A stretch of DNA of 42,132 nucleotides from Streptomyces sp. G44 (GCF_016905445.1 NZ_JAFEXF010000048.1:1-42132), one strand, 5' to 3'. Positions 24,016 through 35,492 are shown, numbered from the stretch's first letter. Translations and numbers: made by a program. Notes: generated from the sequence alone by a model not told the origin.

Positions 24016-24465
24016 TCAGGCCACGTTCACCCGTTGCCCGGGAGGCGCCGCCTCCAGCCAGGCCAGGAAGCCCGTCAGCGCGTCCTCGCTCATCGCCAGT
24101 TCCAGGCGGACGCCACGGTGCAGGCAGCCCAGGACGATGGCGTCGGAGAGCAGGGCCAGCTCCTCCTCGCCGTCCGGGGCGCGGCGGTCGACGACCTCGA
24201 TGGCCGAGCGCTCCAGGACCCGGCGCGGCCGGGGGGCGTAGGAGAAGACGCGGAACCACTCGACCCGGTCGCCGTTGTAGCGGGCGACCCCGTACCCCCA
24301 GCCCTTGCCGGAGGTGTCGCCCTTCTCGGGCGCGTCCCAGCGCAGGGAGCAGTCGAAGGTGCCGCCGGAACGCTGGATCAGCCGGCGCCGCAGTCCGAAG
24401 ACGAAGAGCCCCACCAATACCAGCGCGATCAACGCAAGTCCGCACACGAGCAGAGTGAGGATCAT
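24016..24465 (-). CDS. DUF2550 membrane-anchored protein next to the ATP synthase operon
   Basis: A 149-residue protein with one N-terminal span (MILTLLVCGLALIALVLVGL) and a soluble domain containing TFDCSLRW, GWGYGVARY and WFRVFSYAPRPRRVL. This matches DUF2550, which follows atpC in many actinobacteria, including mycobacteria (family knowledge). AGGAGG lies nine bases before the ATG at 24465. It is separated from atpC by a strong terminator and has its own upstream region with an 18-bp palindrome, so it is probably transcribed on its own. Function unknown; a role in ATP synthase is only suggested by position. Confidence 0.85.
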   Translation of the reverse strand: MILTLLVCGLALIALVLVGLFVFGLRRRLIQRSGGTFDCSLRWDAPEKGDTSGKGWGYGVARYNGDRVEWFRVFSYAPRPRRVLERSAIEVVDRRAPDGEEELALLSDAIVLGCLHRGVRLELAMSEDALTGFLAWLEAAPPGQRVNVA

Positions 24466-24490
24466 CGGCACCGACCTCCTCGCCTCTACT

Positions 24491-24508
24491 GTCGGTCGGC
24501 CGACCGAC
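24491..24508. promoter_or_regulatory. Perfect 18-bp palindrome upstream of the DUF2550 gene
   Basis: GTCGGTCGGCCGACCGAC is its own reverse complement. It lies 26 bases above the start codon on the minus strand, between the atp terminator and the gene, a typical position for a repressor operator. No cognate regulator is evident. Confidence 0.45.
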
Positions 24509-24537
24509 GACGGACCAATACATTGCACCCGCATTGC

Positions 24538-24586
24538 CTCAGCCGCGACCCGGTCCGGAGTCTTCCCGGACCTGGCCGCGGCTGAG
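24538..24586 (-). terminator. Terminator of the atp operon
   Basis: CTCAGCCGCG (24538-24547) pairs with CGCGGCTGAG (24577-24586), and inside it GGTCCGG (24552-24558) pairs with CCGGACC (24566-24572). It starts 24 bases after the atpC stop on the minus strand. Confidence 0.85.
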
Positions 24587-24609
24587 TCACGTCACGTCGC
24601 GCGCTGGGG

Positions 24610-24984
24610 TCAGCGCGCCGCCACCGCACGCAGTCGGACGTCGGCGCGCCGCTCGGCGGAGGCGTCGGCCTCCGACTTCGCGCGCTCCAGCGCCCGCTCC
24701 GCGCGCTGGACGTCGATCTCGTCGGACAGCTCCGCGATCTCGGCCAGCAGCGACAGCTTGTCGTCCGCGAAGGAGATGAAACCTCCGTGGACCGCGGCGA
24801 CGACGGTGCCGCCGCCACTCGTACGAATGGTCACCGGGCCCGACTCCAGCACACCGAGCAGCGGCTGGTGACCGGGCATGACGCCGATGTCGCCGGACGT
24901 GGTGCGCGCGACGACCAGGGTGGCCTCGCCGGACCAGACGCTGCGGTCCGCGGCGACCAGCTCGACATGCAGCTCAGCAGCCAA
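24610..24984 (-). CDS. atpC: ATP synthase epsilon subunit
   Basis: A 124-residue F1 subunit that couples rotation and inhibits ATP hydrolysis. The N-terminal beta-sandwich contains GDIGVMPGHQPLLGVLESGP, the family signature, and the C-terminal helices contain ERALERAKSEADASAERR. The start is TTG at 24984, with GAGGAG six bases before, giving the expected MAAELHVELVAADR. Last gene of atpIBEFHAGDC; it is separated from atpD by 131 bp holding strong inverted repeats, which may lower its expression relative to atpD (inference). Confidence 0.95.
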   Translation of the reverse strand: MAAELHVELVAADRSVWSGEATLVVARTTSGDIGVMPGHQPLLGVLESGPVTIRTSGGGTVVAAVHGGFISFADDKLSLLAEIAELSDEIDVQRAERALERAKSEADASAERRADVRLRAVAAR

Positions 24985-25003
24985 GGGTGGCTCCTCGGGT
25001 CAC

Positions 25004-25095
25004 CACCCGGCGGCTTCGCCGGGTGTTGGGTCAAATTCTAGTGGGCGTACGCGAGGGGCGGGACACTGCCCTCGCGGGGTGGCACCCCGCCCCTC
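25004..25095 (-). other. Structured atpD-atpC intercistronic region
   Basis: CACCCGGC (25004-25011) pairs with GCCGGGTG (25018-25025), and GAGGGGCGGG (25053-25062) pairs with CCCGCCCCTC (25086-25095). Two strong hairpins thus separate atpD from atpC. They could cause partial termination or protect the 3' end of the upstream message. Confidence 0.55.
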
Positions 25096-25115
25096 ACCGG
25101 GATGAGCCATGGGGC

Positions 25116-27475
<2,360 letters not shown>

Positions 27476-27495
27476 GAGTCAGGTCCCTTCCGTCG

Positions 27496-29088
27496 TCACT
27501 TGCCGGCGGCGGCCGGAGCGTCCTCGCCGAGAAGCTTCCCGTCCGAGGTCTCGAACTGCTTCTTGAACTCCGCGATGGCGTCGCCGACGGCCTGGAGGGT
27601 GTCGTCCGACATCTTCCCGCCCTCCTTGATGGAGGTCATGAGGCCCTGCTCCTTGCGGTGCAGGTACTCCAGGAGCTCCTTCTCGAAGCGGCGGATGTCG
27701 CCCACCGGCACGTCGTCCATGCGACCGGTGGTACCGGCCCACACGGAGACGACCTGGTCCTCGGTCGCCATCGGCTCGTACTGCGGCTGCTTGAGCAGCT
27801 CGACCATGCGCTGACCGCGCTCCAGCTGAGCCTTCGACGCGGCGTCCAGGTCGGAACCGAAGGCGGCGAACGCCTCCAGCTCACGGAACTGGGCGAGGTC
27901 CACGCGCAGGCGGCCGGAGACCTGCTTCATCGCCTTGTGCTGCGCGGAACCACCGACTCGGGAGACGGAGATACCGACGTTCAGCGCGGGGCGCTGACCG
28001 GCGTTGAAGAGGTCCGACTCCAGGAAGCACTGGCCGTCGGTGATGGAGATGACGTTGGTCGGGATGAACGCCGACACGTCGTTCGCCTTGGTCTCGACGA
28101 TCGGCAGACCCGTCATCGAGCCCTTGCCCAGCTCGTCGGAGAGCTTGGCGCAGCGCTCCAGCAGACGCGAGTGCAGGTAGAAGACGTCACCCGGGTAGGC
28201 CTCGCGCCCCGGCGGGCGGCGGAGCAGCAGGGACACGGCGCGGTAGGCGTCGGCCTGCTTCGAGAGGTCGTCGAAGACGATGAGGACGTGCTTGCCCTCG
28301 TACATCCAGTGCTGGCCGATGGCCGAGCCGGTGTACGGCGCCAGGTACTTGAAGCCGGCCGGGTCGGACGCCGGGGCGGCGACGATGGTCGTGTACTCCA
28401 GCGCGCCGGCCTCTTCGAGCGCACCACGCACGGAGGCGATGGTGGAGCCCTTCTGACCGATGGCGACGTAGATGCAGCGGACCTGCTTGTTCACGTCGCC
28501 CGAGCGCCAGTTGTCGCGCTGGTTGATGATCGTGTCGACGGCCATGGCGGTCTTGCCGGTCTGGCGGTCACCGATGATCAGCTGACGCTGGCCACGGCCG
28601 ATCGGGGTCATCGCGTCGACGGCCTTGTAGCCGGTCTCCATCGGCTCGTGCACCGACTTACGGGCCATGACGCCCGGTGCCTGCAACTCGAGGGCGCGGC
28701 GTCCGCTGGTCTCGATCTCGCCGAGACCGTCGATCGGGTTGCCGAGCGGGTCGACGACGCGGCCGAGGTAACCCTCGCCCACGGCGACCGACAGGACCTC
28801 GCCGGTACGGCTGACCGGCTGGCCTTCCTCGATACCGCTGAACTCGCCGAGGACGACCGCGCCGATCTCGCGCTCTTCGAGGTTCAGCGCGAGGCCGAGG
28901 GATCCGTCCTCGAACTTCAGCAGCTCGTTCGCCATGGCCGAGGGCAGACCCTCGATCTTGGCGATGCCGTCGCCGGCGACGGTGACCGTACCGACCTCCT
29001 CGCGCGAGGCCGCGTCCGGCTTGTACGCCTGGACAAAGTTCTCCAGCGCGTCCCGGATCTCCTCCGGCCGGATCGTGAGCTCCGCCAT
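27496..29088 (-). CDS. atpA: ATP synthase alpha subunit
   Basis: A 530-residue regulatory F1 subunit. The P-loop is [13 protein letters not shown], and the signature [17 protein letters not shown] is present. The ATG at 29088 was chosen for the standard [16 protein letters not shown] start; the frame extends 28 codons further upstream through a repeat element, without support. The C terminus has a 30-residue extension beyond E. coli AtpA ([14 protein letters not shown]). The gap to atpH (111 bp) holds a palindromic repeat. Confidence 0.97.
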   Translation of the reverse strand: MAELTIRPEEIRDALENFVQAYKPDAASREEVGTVTVAGDGIAKIEGLPSAMANELLKFEDGSLGLALNLEEREIGAVVLGEFSGIEEGQPVSRTGEVLSVAVGEGYLGRVVDPLGNPIDGLGEIETSGRRALELQAPGVMARKSVHEPMETGYKAVDAMTPIGRGQRQLIIGDRQTGKTAMAVDTIINQRDNWRSGDVNKQVRCIYVAIGQKGSTIASVRGALEEAGALEYTTIVAAPASDPAGFKYLAPYTGSAIGQHWMYEGKHVLIVFDDLSKQADAYRAVSLLLRRPPGREAYPGDVFYLHSRLLERCAKLSDELGKGSMTGLPIVETKANDVSAFIPTNVISITDGQCFLESDLFNAGQRPALNVGISVSRVGGSAQHKAMKQVSGRLRVDLAQFRELEAFAAFGSDLDAASKAQLERGQRMVELLKQPQYEPMATEDQVVSVWAGTTGRMDDVPVGDIRRFEKELLEYLHRKEQGLMTSIKEGGKMSDDTLQAVGDAIAEFKKQFETSDGKLLGEDAPAAAGK

Positions 29089-29125
29089 CTGGGTTCCCTG
29101 CTCTCCTTGTTGGGCCCGAAGTTTT

Positions 29126-29153
29126 CTTGGGGGGTCTGGGGTCAGCCCCCAGG
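29126..29153. repeat. GC-rich palindromic repeat between atpH and atpA (copy A)
   Basis: CTGGGG (29136-29141) and CCCCAG (29147-29152) form a hairpin next to a run of G/C; the minus strand reads CCTGGGGGCTGACCCCAGAC. A similar element lies at 37702. It is bracketed by GTTGGGCC (29109-29116) and GGCCCAAC (29166-29173), an 8-bp inverted repeat. Confidence 0.5.
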
Positions 29154-29199
29154 AATCCTCTGCACGGCCCAACTAGGGCCGTATTTCGTGCGTGTTGAG

Positions 29200-30024
29200 T
29201 TACTGGCCGGCCACGCGGCGGCCGGCTTCCTCGATGCGGTCCGCGATGGAGCCGTTGATGACCTCGTCGCCGACCTGGACCCTGATCCCGCCGAGGATCT
29301 CGGGGTCCACGTCGAGGTTGAGGTGCATCTGCCGTCCGTACACCTTGACCAGCGCGGCGCCGAGACGCTGCTTCTGCTGGTCCGTGAGCGGAACAGCGGA
29401 AGTGACGACGGCGACCATGCGGTTGCGTCGGTCCGCGGCCAGCTTGGAGAGGGACTCGAGTCCCTCTTCCAGGCTACGTCCGCGCGGCGCGGTCACAAGG
29501 CGTGCGACGAGCCGCTCCGTCACGTCCTCGGCGCGACCGCCGAGCAGGCTGCGCAGCAGCTCGCTCTTGGCCGTGCCCGTGGCGGCGCGGTCGGTCAGTG
29601 CCGCCCGCAGCGCGGTGCTGGAGGAGACGATCCGGCCGAACCGGAAGAGCTCGTCCTCGACGTTGTCCAGCGCGCCGGACTTCTGCGCGCCGGTCAGGTC
29701 GGCGAGGTCGGCGAGCTCCTCCAGGGCGTCCACCAGGTCACGCGACTGCGACCAGCGCGAGCGGACCATGCCGGCCACCAGGTCGGCGGTCTCCCCGCCC
29801 ACCTGGCCGCTCAGCAGGCGCCCGGCCAGCTCGGCCTTGGCCTCACCGGACTGCGCCGGGTCGGTCAGGACCCGACGCAGCGAGACCTCGCGGCCCAGCA
29901 GCGCGGTGACCGCGGCCAGCTCGTCCGCGAGCCGCTTGGCGTCGACCGACGTGTGGTCGGTCAGCGCGTCCAGACGCTCACGCGCGGCGGCCAGTGCCTC
30001 GCGGCTGGCTCCGTGCGCTGTCAT
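29200..30024 (-). CDS. atpH: ATP synthase delta subunit
   Basis: A 274-residue stator subunit joining F1 to the b subunits. The C-terminal signature region reads LVKVYGRQMHLNLDVDPEILGGIRV-like with GDEVINGSIADRIEE, typical of AtpH. It is about 100 residues longer than E. coli delta, as usual in actinobacteria, owing to an extended N-terminal helical domain. Its ATG overlaps the atpF stop by four bases (ATGA). Confidence 0.96.
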   Translation of the reverse strand: MTAHGASREALAAARERLDALTDHTSVDAKRLADELAAVTALLGREVSLRRVLTDPAQSGEAKAELAGRLLSGQVGGETADLVAGMVRSRWSQSRDLVDALEELADLADLTGAQKSGALDNVEDELFRFGRIVSSSTALRAALTDRAATGTAKSELLRSLLGGRAEDVTERLVARLVTAPRGRSLEEGLESLSKLAADRRNRMVAVVTSAVPLTDQQKQRLGAALVKVYGRQMHLNLDVDPEILGGIRVQVGDEVINGSIADRIEEAGRRVAGQ

Positions 30025-30566
30025 CGAGCCGCCTCTGCCTTCTGCTCGAGCTCGTCGAGGAAGCGGTCGATGGTGCGGCTCTGCCGGGCGTGGTCCTCCA
30101 GGGACTCGCCGACGAGCTTGCCGGCCAGGTCGGTGGCCAGCTGGCCCACGTCCTGACGCAGCGACTGCGCGGCGGCCTTGCGGTCGGCCTCGATCTGCGC
30201 GTGACCGGCGGCGACGATCTCCTCGCGCTGACGCTGGCCCTCGGCCCGCATCTCGGCGATGAGCTGAGCGCCCTGCTCCTGCGCCTCCTGGCGCAGACGC
30301 GCGGCCTCGTGCCGGGCCTCGGCGAGCTGAGCCTTGTACTGCTCAAGAACGCTCTGGGCCTCGGTCTGAGCGGCCTCGGCCTTTTCGATGCCGCCCTCGA
30401 TCGCTTCGCGGCGCTCTTCCAGAACCTTGTTGATGTTCGGGAGGAACTTCTTGGCGAAGAAGCCGAAGACGATGACGAACGCGATCAGGCCGATGACGAG
30501 CTCGGGGATTGCCGGGATCAGAGGGTTTTGAGGCTCCTCCGACGCCAGCTGTACCAGGGAGATCAC
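30021..30566 (-). CDS. atpF: ATP synthase b subunit
   Basis: A 181-residue stator stalk protein: one membrane span at about 20-42 (ELVIGLIAFVIVFGFFAKKF) followed by a long, charged coiled coil (REAIEGGIEKAEAAQTEAQS). The start is GTG at 30566 with GGAAGG eight bases before. One copy only, so the peripheral stalk is a homodimer. Confidence 0.96.
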   Translation of the reverse strand: MISLVQLASEEPQNPLIPAIPELVIGLIAFVIVFGFFAKKFLPNINKVLEERREAIEGGIEKAEAAQTEAQSVLEQYKAQLAEARHEAARLRQEAQEQGAQLIAEMRAEGQRQREEIVAAGHAQIEADRKAAAQSLRQDVGQLATDLAGKLVGESLEDHARQSRTIDRFLDELEQKAEAAR

Positions 30567-30607
30567 ATCAGTGCCTTCCGTTGAAGTTTCTCGTCAACGA
30601 GACCGGA

Positions 30608-30880
<273 letters not shown>

Positions 30881-30930
30881 GCCGGTGGGGGTTGGCCACC
30901 GGATGTATCGGGGGGAGAGGCCAGGCGTAC

Positions 30931-31740
30931 TCAGTGGTGCTCGGCGAGCGCGCCCTGGATGTAGCTGGAGGCCAGCAGGATGAAGACGTACGCCTGCAGC
31001 GCCTGGATGAACAGCTCGAAGATCGTCATCACGATGACCATCACGAACGAGACACCCGCGTAGGCGATGCCGATGCCGTTCAGCAGGTACCAGCTCGCGA
31101 TGGTGAAGATCACCAGCAGGACGTGGCCCGCGAACATGTTGGCGAAGAGCCGGACCGCGTGGGTGAAGGGCCGGATGATCATGTTCGAGAGGAACTCGAA
31201 GAACATGACCATCGGGAAGACCGGGCCGAGCGAGCGGTCGTAGCCGGTGATGTTCTTCCAGCCGCCGATGAAGCCGTGCCTCTTGAAGGTCACGCTCACC
31301 CAGAGGATGTAGACGATCGCCGCGAGGCCCGCCGGAAGGGCGATGACCGAGGTCACCGGGAACTGGGCGAGCGGAACGATCGACCAGAGGTTCATGATCC
31401 AGATGAAGAAGAACAGCGAGACCATCAGAGGGACGTACTTCTCGCCCTCCTTCTTGCCGAGCGTCTCGTAGACGACCCCGCGACGCACGAAGTCGTAGCC
31501 GATCTCGGCGACCATCTGGAGCTTGCCGGGGATCAGCTTCGGCTTATTGAAGGCGGCCCAGAAGAAGCCGACGACGACGACCGAACTCACCAGGGCCAGC
31601 AGCATCGGCTTGTTGAACTCGAAGCCGCCGACGGTGAAAATCGGCTTGAAGAGGAAGGAGTGCAGGCCGGGGGTCGGGAAACCGCACCCTTCAAAAATGT
31701 GGCAATCGGTCTCGAAGGCGAGCGTCTGGGCGTTACTCAC
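30931..31740 (-). CDS. atpB: ATP synthase a subunit
   Basis: A 269-residue membrane subunit with five to six spans forming the proton half-channels. The essential Arg is in FTHAVRLFANMFAGH, the universal a-subunit motif, and the late span has the Gln/Glu-containing TIFELFIQALQAYVFILL. The GTG at 31740 was chosen because AAGGAG lies seven bases upstream and the product starts like other actinobacterial AtpB; an ATG at 31776 is the alternative. Confidence 0.95.
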   Translation of the reverse strand: MSNAQTLAFETDCHIFEGCGFPTPGLHSFLFKPIFTVGGFEFNKPMLLALVSSVVVVGFFWAAFNKPKLIPGKLQMVAEIGYDFVRRGVVYETLGKKEGEKYVPLMVSLFFFIWIMNLWSIVPLAQFPVTSVIALPAGLAAIVYILWVSVTFKRHGFIGGWKNITGYDRSLGPVFPMVMFFEFLSNMIIRPFTHAVRLFANMFAGHVLLVIFTIASWYLLNGIGIAYAGVSFVMVIVMTIFELFIQALQAYVFILLASSYIQGALAEHH

Positions 31741-31962
31741 CGCGAGCTCCTTCAACGTGGCGCATGGGTACGGCAACCTCGATGTGTCGGCGCGGTCGAT
31801 GTCCGCGGAGCGGCACTGGACTGGACTTGCGGATTTGGGGGCGGCGGCTGGGCTCCGAGCCGTATGGCTTCACAGGCACGGCCGCCTCCCGCGCCAGCTC
31901 TGCCGCAGTTGTGGCGAGACCATAGCAAATGAGCGGAGGTCTCCTTACGCTGGCCCTACAGC

Positions 31963-32376
31963 TCACGATTGCGGCCGGGCGGAATCCGGCTCCACATAGA
32001 GGACCTTGGCCTTCATATGGGAACGCACCTGCGCTCCCATCCACACCAAAGTGGCGGCGAGCAGCGTGAAGGCGAAGCACTTGGAGTTGAACGCCGAGGT
32101 ACCGCGCAGCGCGGTCAGCACCACCATCAGGATCAGGATCTGTGTGGTATAGACCAGCAGGCCCATCATCTGGAACAGATGGGGGAAGGAACGCGCACCC
32201 CGCTGGAGCGCCACGAGGCCACCGCCCATGAACAGCAGGACGAGAAGAGCGCCGAAGGCGGCACCGAGCGCACCCTTGCCGCCGGCAACGGCGGCACTGA
32301 CCGCGATCCCCGCCACACCCGCGGCAGCGGTGGGCAGGGCGCAGTGAAGCAGTGTGCGGGCGTCGTTGGACTGCAT
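31963..32376 (-). CDS. atpI: AtpI-like membrane protein
   Basis: A 137-residue protein with four spans, starting MQSNDARTLLHCALP. First gene of the atp operon. AtpI proteins help assemble the c-ring or take up Mg2+ in other bacteria (family knowledge), and sequence conservation is weak, so the call rests on topology and position. GGAG stands eight bases before the ATG. The 222-bp gap to atpB carries no clear gene. Confidence 0.88.
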   Translation of the reverse strand: MQSNDARTLLHCALPTAAAGVAGIAVSAAVAGGKGALGAAFGALLVLLFMGGGLVALQRGARSFPHLFQMMGLLVYTTQILILMVVLTALRGTSAFNSKCFAFTLLAATLVWMGAQVRSHMKAKVLYVEPDSARPQS

Positions 32377-32541
32377 GGCGGCAGCTCCTCCGGCGGAATT
32401 GGGGGCGTGGCATTGCGATCGTCGAGCGATGGCCCTGATCCGGACGCGAGGCGCACGGAGACGAAGAGGCGCACCTCACCAGGGCGGCCGGTCTCGTCGG
32501 GGCCGCCCCAATATATCTCGGGTTCTCGTGAACCGTATCAC

Positions 32542-32570
32542 AAACTATTTGATGCAGTCTTTACCTGAAA
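32542..32570 (-). promoter_or_regulatory. Probable promoter of the atp operon
   Basis: On the minus strand TTTCAG (32565-32570) and TAGTTT (32542-32547) are separated by 17 bases within an unusually AT-rich patch, about 165 bases above the atpI start. A small hairpin, GGTTC-TCGT-GAACC (32521-32534), lies at the predicted start of the transcript. No other feature is seen in the 271-bp gap. Confidence 0.5.
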
Positions 32571-32647
32571 GTGTGCCGACCATCACACAATCGGTCGATG
32601 ATGCGCGTTTCGTGTTGGCCGTGCACACCTAGGGGTGATAGCCGCGC

Positions 32648-34027
32648 CTAGTCACGCTCGTGCGACCGCACCCGGGGCCGGTCGGACACCGCCGTGCTGC
32701 CGTGCGGGCGCCTGGCGCCGCTCAGCTCCGGCACGGGTGCGGGAGCCGTTCCGGTGGGCGTCCCGGCCTCCTCGTGGGCCGCCTGTGCCTCACCGGTCTC
32801 ACCGGTCTCACTGGTCCCACCGGTCTCGGGGATCTCACCGGTCCCGACGCGCTCCGCCCGGCGTCGGCGGTAGCGCGGCGGCACGAACGCCTCGGCCCAG
32901 CGCGGGGTGCGCGGCCTGAAGCGCGGCAGCAGGAGCAGCACGAGGCCCAGCGCGCTGAGCGCGACGATGAGCATCAGGATCCACACGCTGGTGGAGTGCA
33001 CCGAGTACGCGACGGTGCCGAAGGCGATGAGCGCCGACCAGAAGTACATGATCAGCACCGCTCGGCTGTGCGAGTGGCCGATCTCCAGGAGCCGGTGGTG
33101 CAGGTGCCCGCGGTCGGCGGCGAAGGGCGACTTGCCGTTCCAGGTGCGCCGCACGATGGCGAGGACCAGGTCGGCGAAGGGGATCGCGATGATCGTGAGC
33201 GGCATCAGCAGCGGGATGAAGACCGGCAGCATCGCGTGCGTGGCGTCGCGGTCGCCGCCGAAGTTCAGCCTCAGCGTCGCCGGGTCGACCTGTCCGGTGA
33301 CGGAGATGGCGCCCGCCGCGAGGATCAGACCGATGAGCATCGACCCCGAGTCGCCCATGAAGATGCGGGCGGGGTGCATGTTGTGCGGCAGGAACCCCAG
33401 GCACATGCCCATGAGGATGGCGGCGAAGAGCGTCGCGGGCGCGGCGGCCTCGATGCCGTAGCCGTACCAGATGCGGTAGGCGTACATGAAGGACGCGGCG
33501 GAGGCGATGCAGACCATGCCCGCCGCGAGGCCGTCGAGGCCGTCCACGAAGTTGACGGCGTTGATGGTGATGACGACGAGCGCGACCGTCAGCAGGGTGC
33601 CCTGGCCGGAGGTCAGCGAGACCGGGCCCACGCCGGGGATCGGGATCCACAGGATCGTCAGACCCTGCATCACCATGACGCCCGCGGCGATCATCTGGCC
33701 GCCGAGCTTGATCAGCGCGTCGATCTCGAACTTGTCGTCGAGGACGCCGATCAGCCAGATCAGCGCCGCTCCGGAGAGCAGGGCGCGCGGTTCGTTGGAG
33801 TTGTCGAAGACCGCGTTCAGATTCGGCAGGTGGTCGGCGACCAGCAGACCCGCGCACAGGCCGAAGAACATCGCGATCCCGCCGAGCCGGGGCGTGGGCT
33901 CCCGGTGCACGTCGCGGGCGCGGATCTCCGGCATGGCGCCGGCCACGATCGCGAACTTCCGCACCGGCCCGGTCAGCAGATAGGTCACCGCGGCCGTGAT
34001 GCAGAGCGTCAGCAGGTATTCACGCAC
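32648..34027 (-). CDS. Undecaprenyl-phosphate GlcNAc-1-phosphate transferase-like (WecA/TagO/MraY superfamily)
   Basis: A 459-residue polytopic enzyme with about ten spans that transfers a sugar-1-phosphate from UDP-sugar to undecaprenyl phosphate, starting wall teichoic acid or arabinogalactan-like polymers. Family motifs are complete: the Asp pair in GVLDDKFE, NFVDGLDGLAAG, FMGDSGSMLIG and the His motif HLHHRLLEIGHS. The long cytoplasmic C-terminal tail (about 90 residues) has Glu/Thr/Gly repeats. The GTG at 34027 with GGGGA upstream fits; an ATG 13 codons earlier (34066) is possible. The LCP protein at 39343 could act at the end of the same pathway. Confidence 0.88.
   Translation of the reverse strand: MREYLLTLCITAAVTYLLTGPVRKFAIVAGAMPEIRARDVHREPTPRLGGIAMFFGLCAGLLVADHLPNLNAVFDNSNEPRALLSGAALIWLIGVLDDKFEIDALIKLGGQMIAAGVMVMQGLTILWIPIPGVGPVSLTSGQGTLLTVALVVITINAVNFVDGLDGLAAGMVCIASAASFMYAYRIWYGYGIEAAAPATLFAAILMGMCLGFLPHNMHPARIFMGDSGSMLIGLILAAGAISVTGQVDPATLRLNFGGDRDATHAMLPVFIPLLMPLTIIAIPFADLVLAIVRRTWNGKSPFAADRGHLHHRLLEIGHSHSRAVLIMYFWSALIAFGTVAYSVHSTSVWILMLIVALSALGLVLLLLPRFRPRTPRWAEAFVPPRYRRRRAERVGTGEIPETGGTSETGETGEAQAAHEEAGTPTGTAPAPVPELSGARRPHGSTAVSDRPRVRSHERD
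32791..32844 (-). repeat. 9-bp tandem repeats in the transferase tail
   Basis: Six 9-bp units resembling CACCGGTCT (plus strand) encode a Gly-Glu-Thr/Glu-Thr-Gly pattern in the C-terminal tail. Length variation between strains is likely. Confidence 0.8.
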
Positions 34028-34130
34028 GGGCTTCCCCACAGGTATCGCTGGCCATCTCAGCCCCACACCCTAGCTTTGCACGCATACGGTTGGGGACTTA
34101 CGGGTAGCGACGATGGTTGCACGAGTGCGC

Positions 34131-34147
34131 GTGCGTCTCTGACGCGC
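34131..34147 (-). terminator. Weak hairpin after the SHMT-like gene
   Basis: GTGCGTC and GACGCGC pair with one T/G wobble around a 3-nt loop, 10 bases downstream of the stop on the minus strand. Confidence 0.35.
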
Positions 34148-34157
34148 CCACCCCGTC

Positions 34158-35429
34158 CTATCCCGGATACGGCGGAAATCCGACGGCCAGATCACGCACC
34201 TCGTCCCGGACGACGGCGCCGTCCCTCGTGCCGCGGACCGCGTCGGCCAGCAGCCCGGCGACGCGGACCATGTCGGGGCCGGTCATGCCCTGGGTCGTGA
34301 CGGCGGCGGTGCCCAGGCGCAGTCCGCGGGCGTCGCCGTGCGGCAGGGCACAGGTGTCGAGGACGATCCCGGCGGCCGCGAGCCTGCCGCGGGCGGTGTG
34401 CGCCTCGACTCCGAGGGGTGCCGGGTCGGCCAGGATCAGATGGGTGTCGGTGCCGCCGGTGGTGATCGCGAACCCGCCGGCGGCCAGGCTCTCCGCCAGC
34501 GTCCGGGCGTTGGCGACCACCTGATGGGCGTACGCGGTGAAGGCCGGTGTCGCCGCCTCGCCGAAGGCCACCGCCTTCGCGGCGATCGTGTGCATCTGGG
34601 CGCCGCCCTGCGTGAACGGGAAGACGGCCCGGTCGATCCGGTGCGCCAGGTCCGCCCCGCACAGCAGGAGGCCGCCTCGGGGGCCGCGCAGGACCTTGTG
34701 GGTGGTGGCGCAGACGACGTCGGCGTGCGGCACCGGGTTCGGCGCCGCTCCCCCGGCGACCAGGCCCATGGGGTGTGCCGCGTCGGCGATGAGGTACGCG
34801 CCCACGTCGTCGGCGATGGCGCGGAAGGCCGCGTAGTCGATGTGCCGGGGGTAGGAGATCGAGCCGCAGACGATCGCCTTCGGGCGGTGGCCGCGGGCCA
34901 GGGCGTGCACCTGGTCGTAGTCGATGAGGCCGCTCTCGGCGTCGACGCCGTAGCCGACGAAGTCGAACCAGCGCCCGGAGAAGTTGGTGGGTGAGCCGTG
35001 CGTGAGGTGGCCGCCGTACGGCAGGCCCATCGCGAGGACCGTGTCGCCGGGCCGCAGCAGCGCGGCGTACGCGGCGAGGACGGCGGAGGACCCGGAGTGC
35101 GCCTGGACGTTGGCGTGTTCGGCGCCGAACAGGGCCTTGGCGCGGTCGACGGCGAGCCGCTCGGCGACGTCGACGAGTTCGCAGCCGCCGTGGTGGCGGG
35201 CCCCCGGATAGCCCTCGGCGTACTTGTTGGCGAGCGGGGAGCCGAGGGCGGTCAGGACCGCGGGCGAGGTGAAGTTCTCGGCGGCGACCAGCTGGAGCCC
35301 GCCGGACTGCCGGGCGGCCTCGGCGATGAGCACCTCGGCCAGCTCGGGGTCCTGCCGGCGCAGCGCGCCGAGGTCGGTGTACGACGCCTCGGGGGCGGTG
35401 GGTGCGGTGCTGACCGAGCTGAGCGACAT
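34158..35429 (-). CDS. glyA: Serine hydroxymethyltransferase-like PLP enzyme with altered active site
   Basis: A 423-residue fold-type I PLP enzyme clearly homologous to GlyA, which converts serine and tetrahydrofolate to glycine and methylene-THF. Conserved: NKYAEGYPG, the PLP Lys K245 in TTHKVLRGPRGG, D216 and H219, and the substrate Arg in GLRLGT. Changed against E. coli GlyA (compared from memory): the Tyr-Tyr pair after PGKR is His79-His80, IASEN is VAAEN, SGSQAN is SGSSAV, and AHVAG is AHPMG. These suggest another substrate, such as an alpha-methyl or hydroxylated amino acid, or a different aldol donor. The ATG at 35429 has GGAG six bases upstream. Ordinary GlyA activity is not excluded. 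Confidence 0.8.
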   Translation of the reverse strand: MSLSSVSTAPTAPEASYTDLGALRRQDPELAEVLIAEAARQSGGLQLVAAENFTSPAVLTALGSPLANKYAEGYPGARHHGGCELVDVAERLAVDRAKALFGAEHANVQAHSGSSAVLAAYAALLRPGDTVLAMGLPYGGHLTHGSPTNFSGRWFDFVGYGVDAESGLIDYDQVHALARGHRPKAIVCGSISYPRHIDYAAFRAIADDVGAYLIADAAHPMGLVAGGAAPNPVPHADVVCATTHKVLRGPRGGLLLCGADLAHRIDRAVFPFTQGGAQMHTIAAKAVAFGEAATPAFTAYAHQVVANARTLAESLAAGGFAITTGGTDTHLILADPAPLGVEAHTARGRLAAAGIVLDTCALPHGDARGLRLGTAAVTTQGMTGPDMVRVAGLLADAVRGTRDGAVVRDEVRDLAVGFPPYPG

Positions 35430-35472
35430 CGTGGGCTCCGGGGCCTGGCGGGGGTGACCTCAGATCCAATGT

Positions 35473-35492
35473 AGGCCCGTGGCGGCGGGCCT
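35473..35492 (-). terminator. Hairpin terminator after the LMW-PTP-like gene
   Basis: AGGCCCG (35473-35479) and CGGGCCT (35486-35492) form a perfect 7-bp stem with a 6-nt loop, 14 bases after the stop on the minus strand, ending the prfA-prmC-sua5-ptp gene group. Confidence 0.45.
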
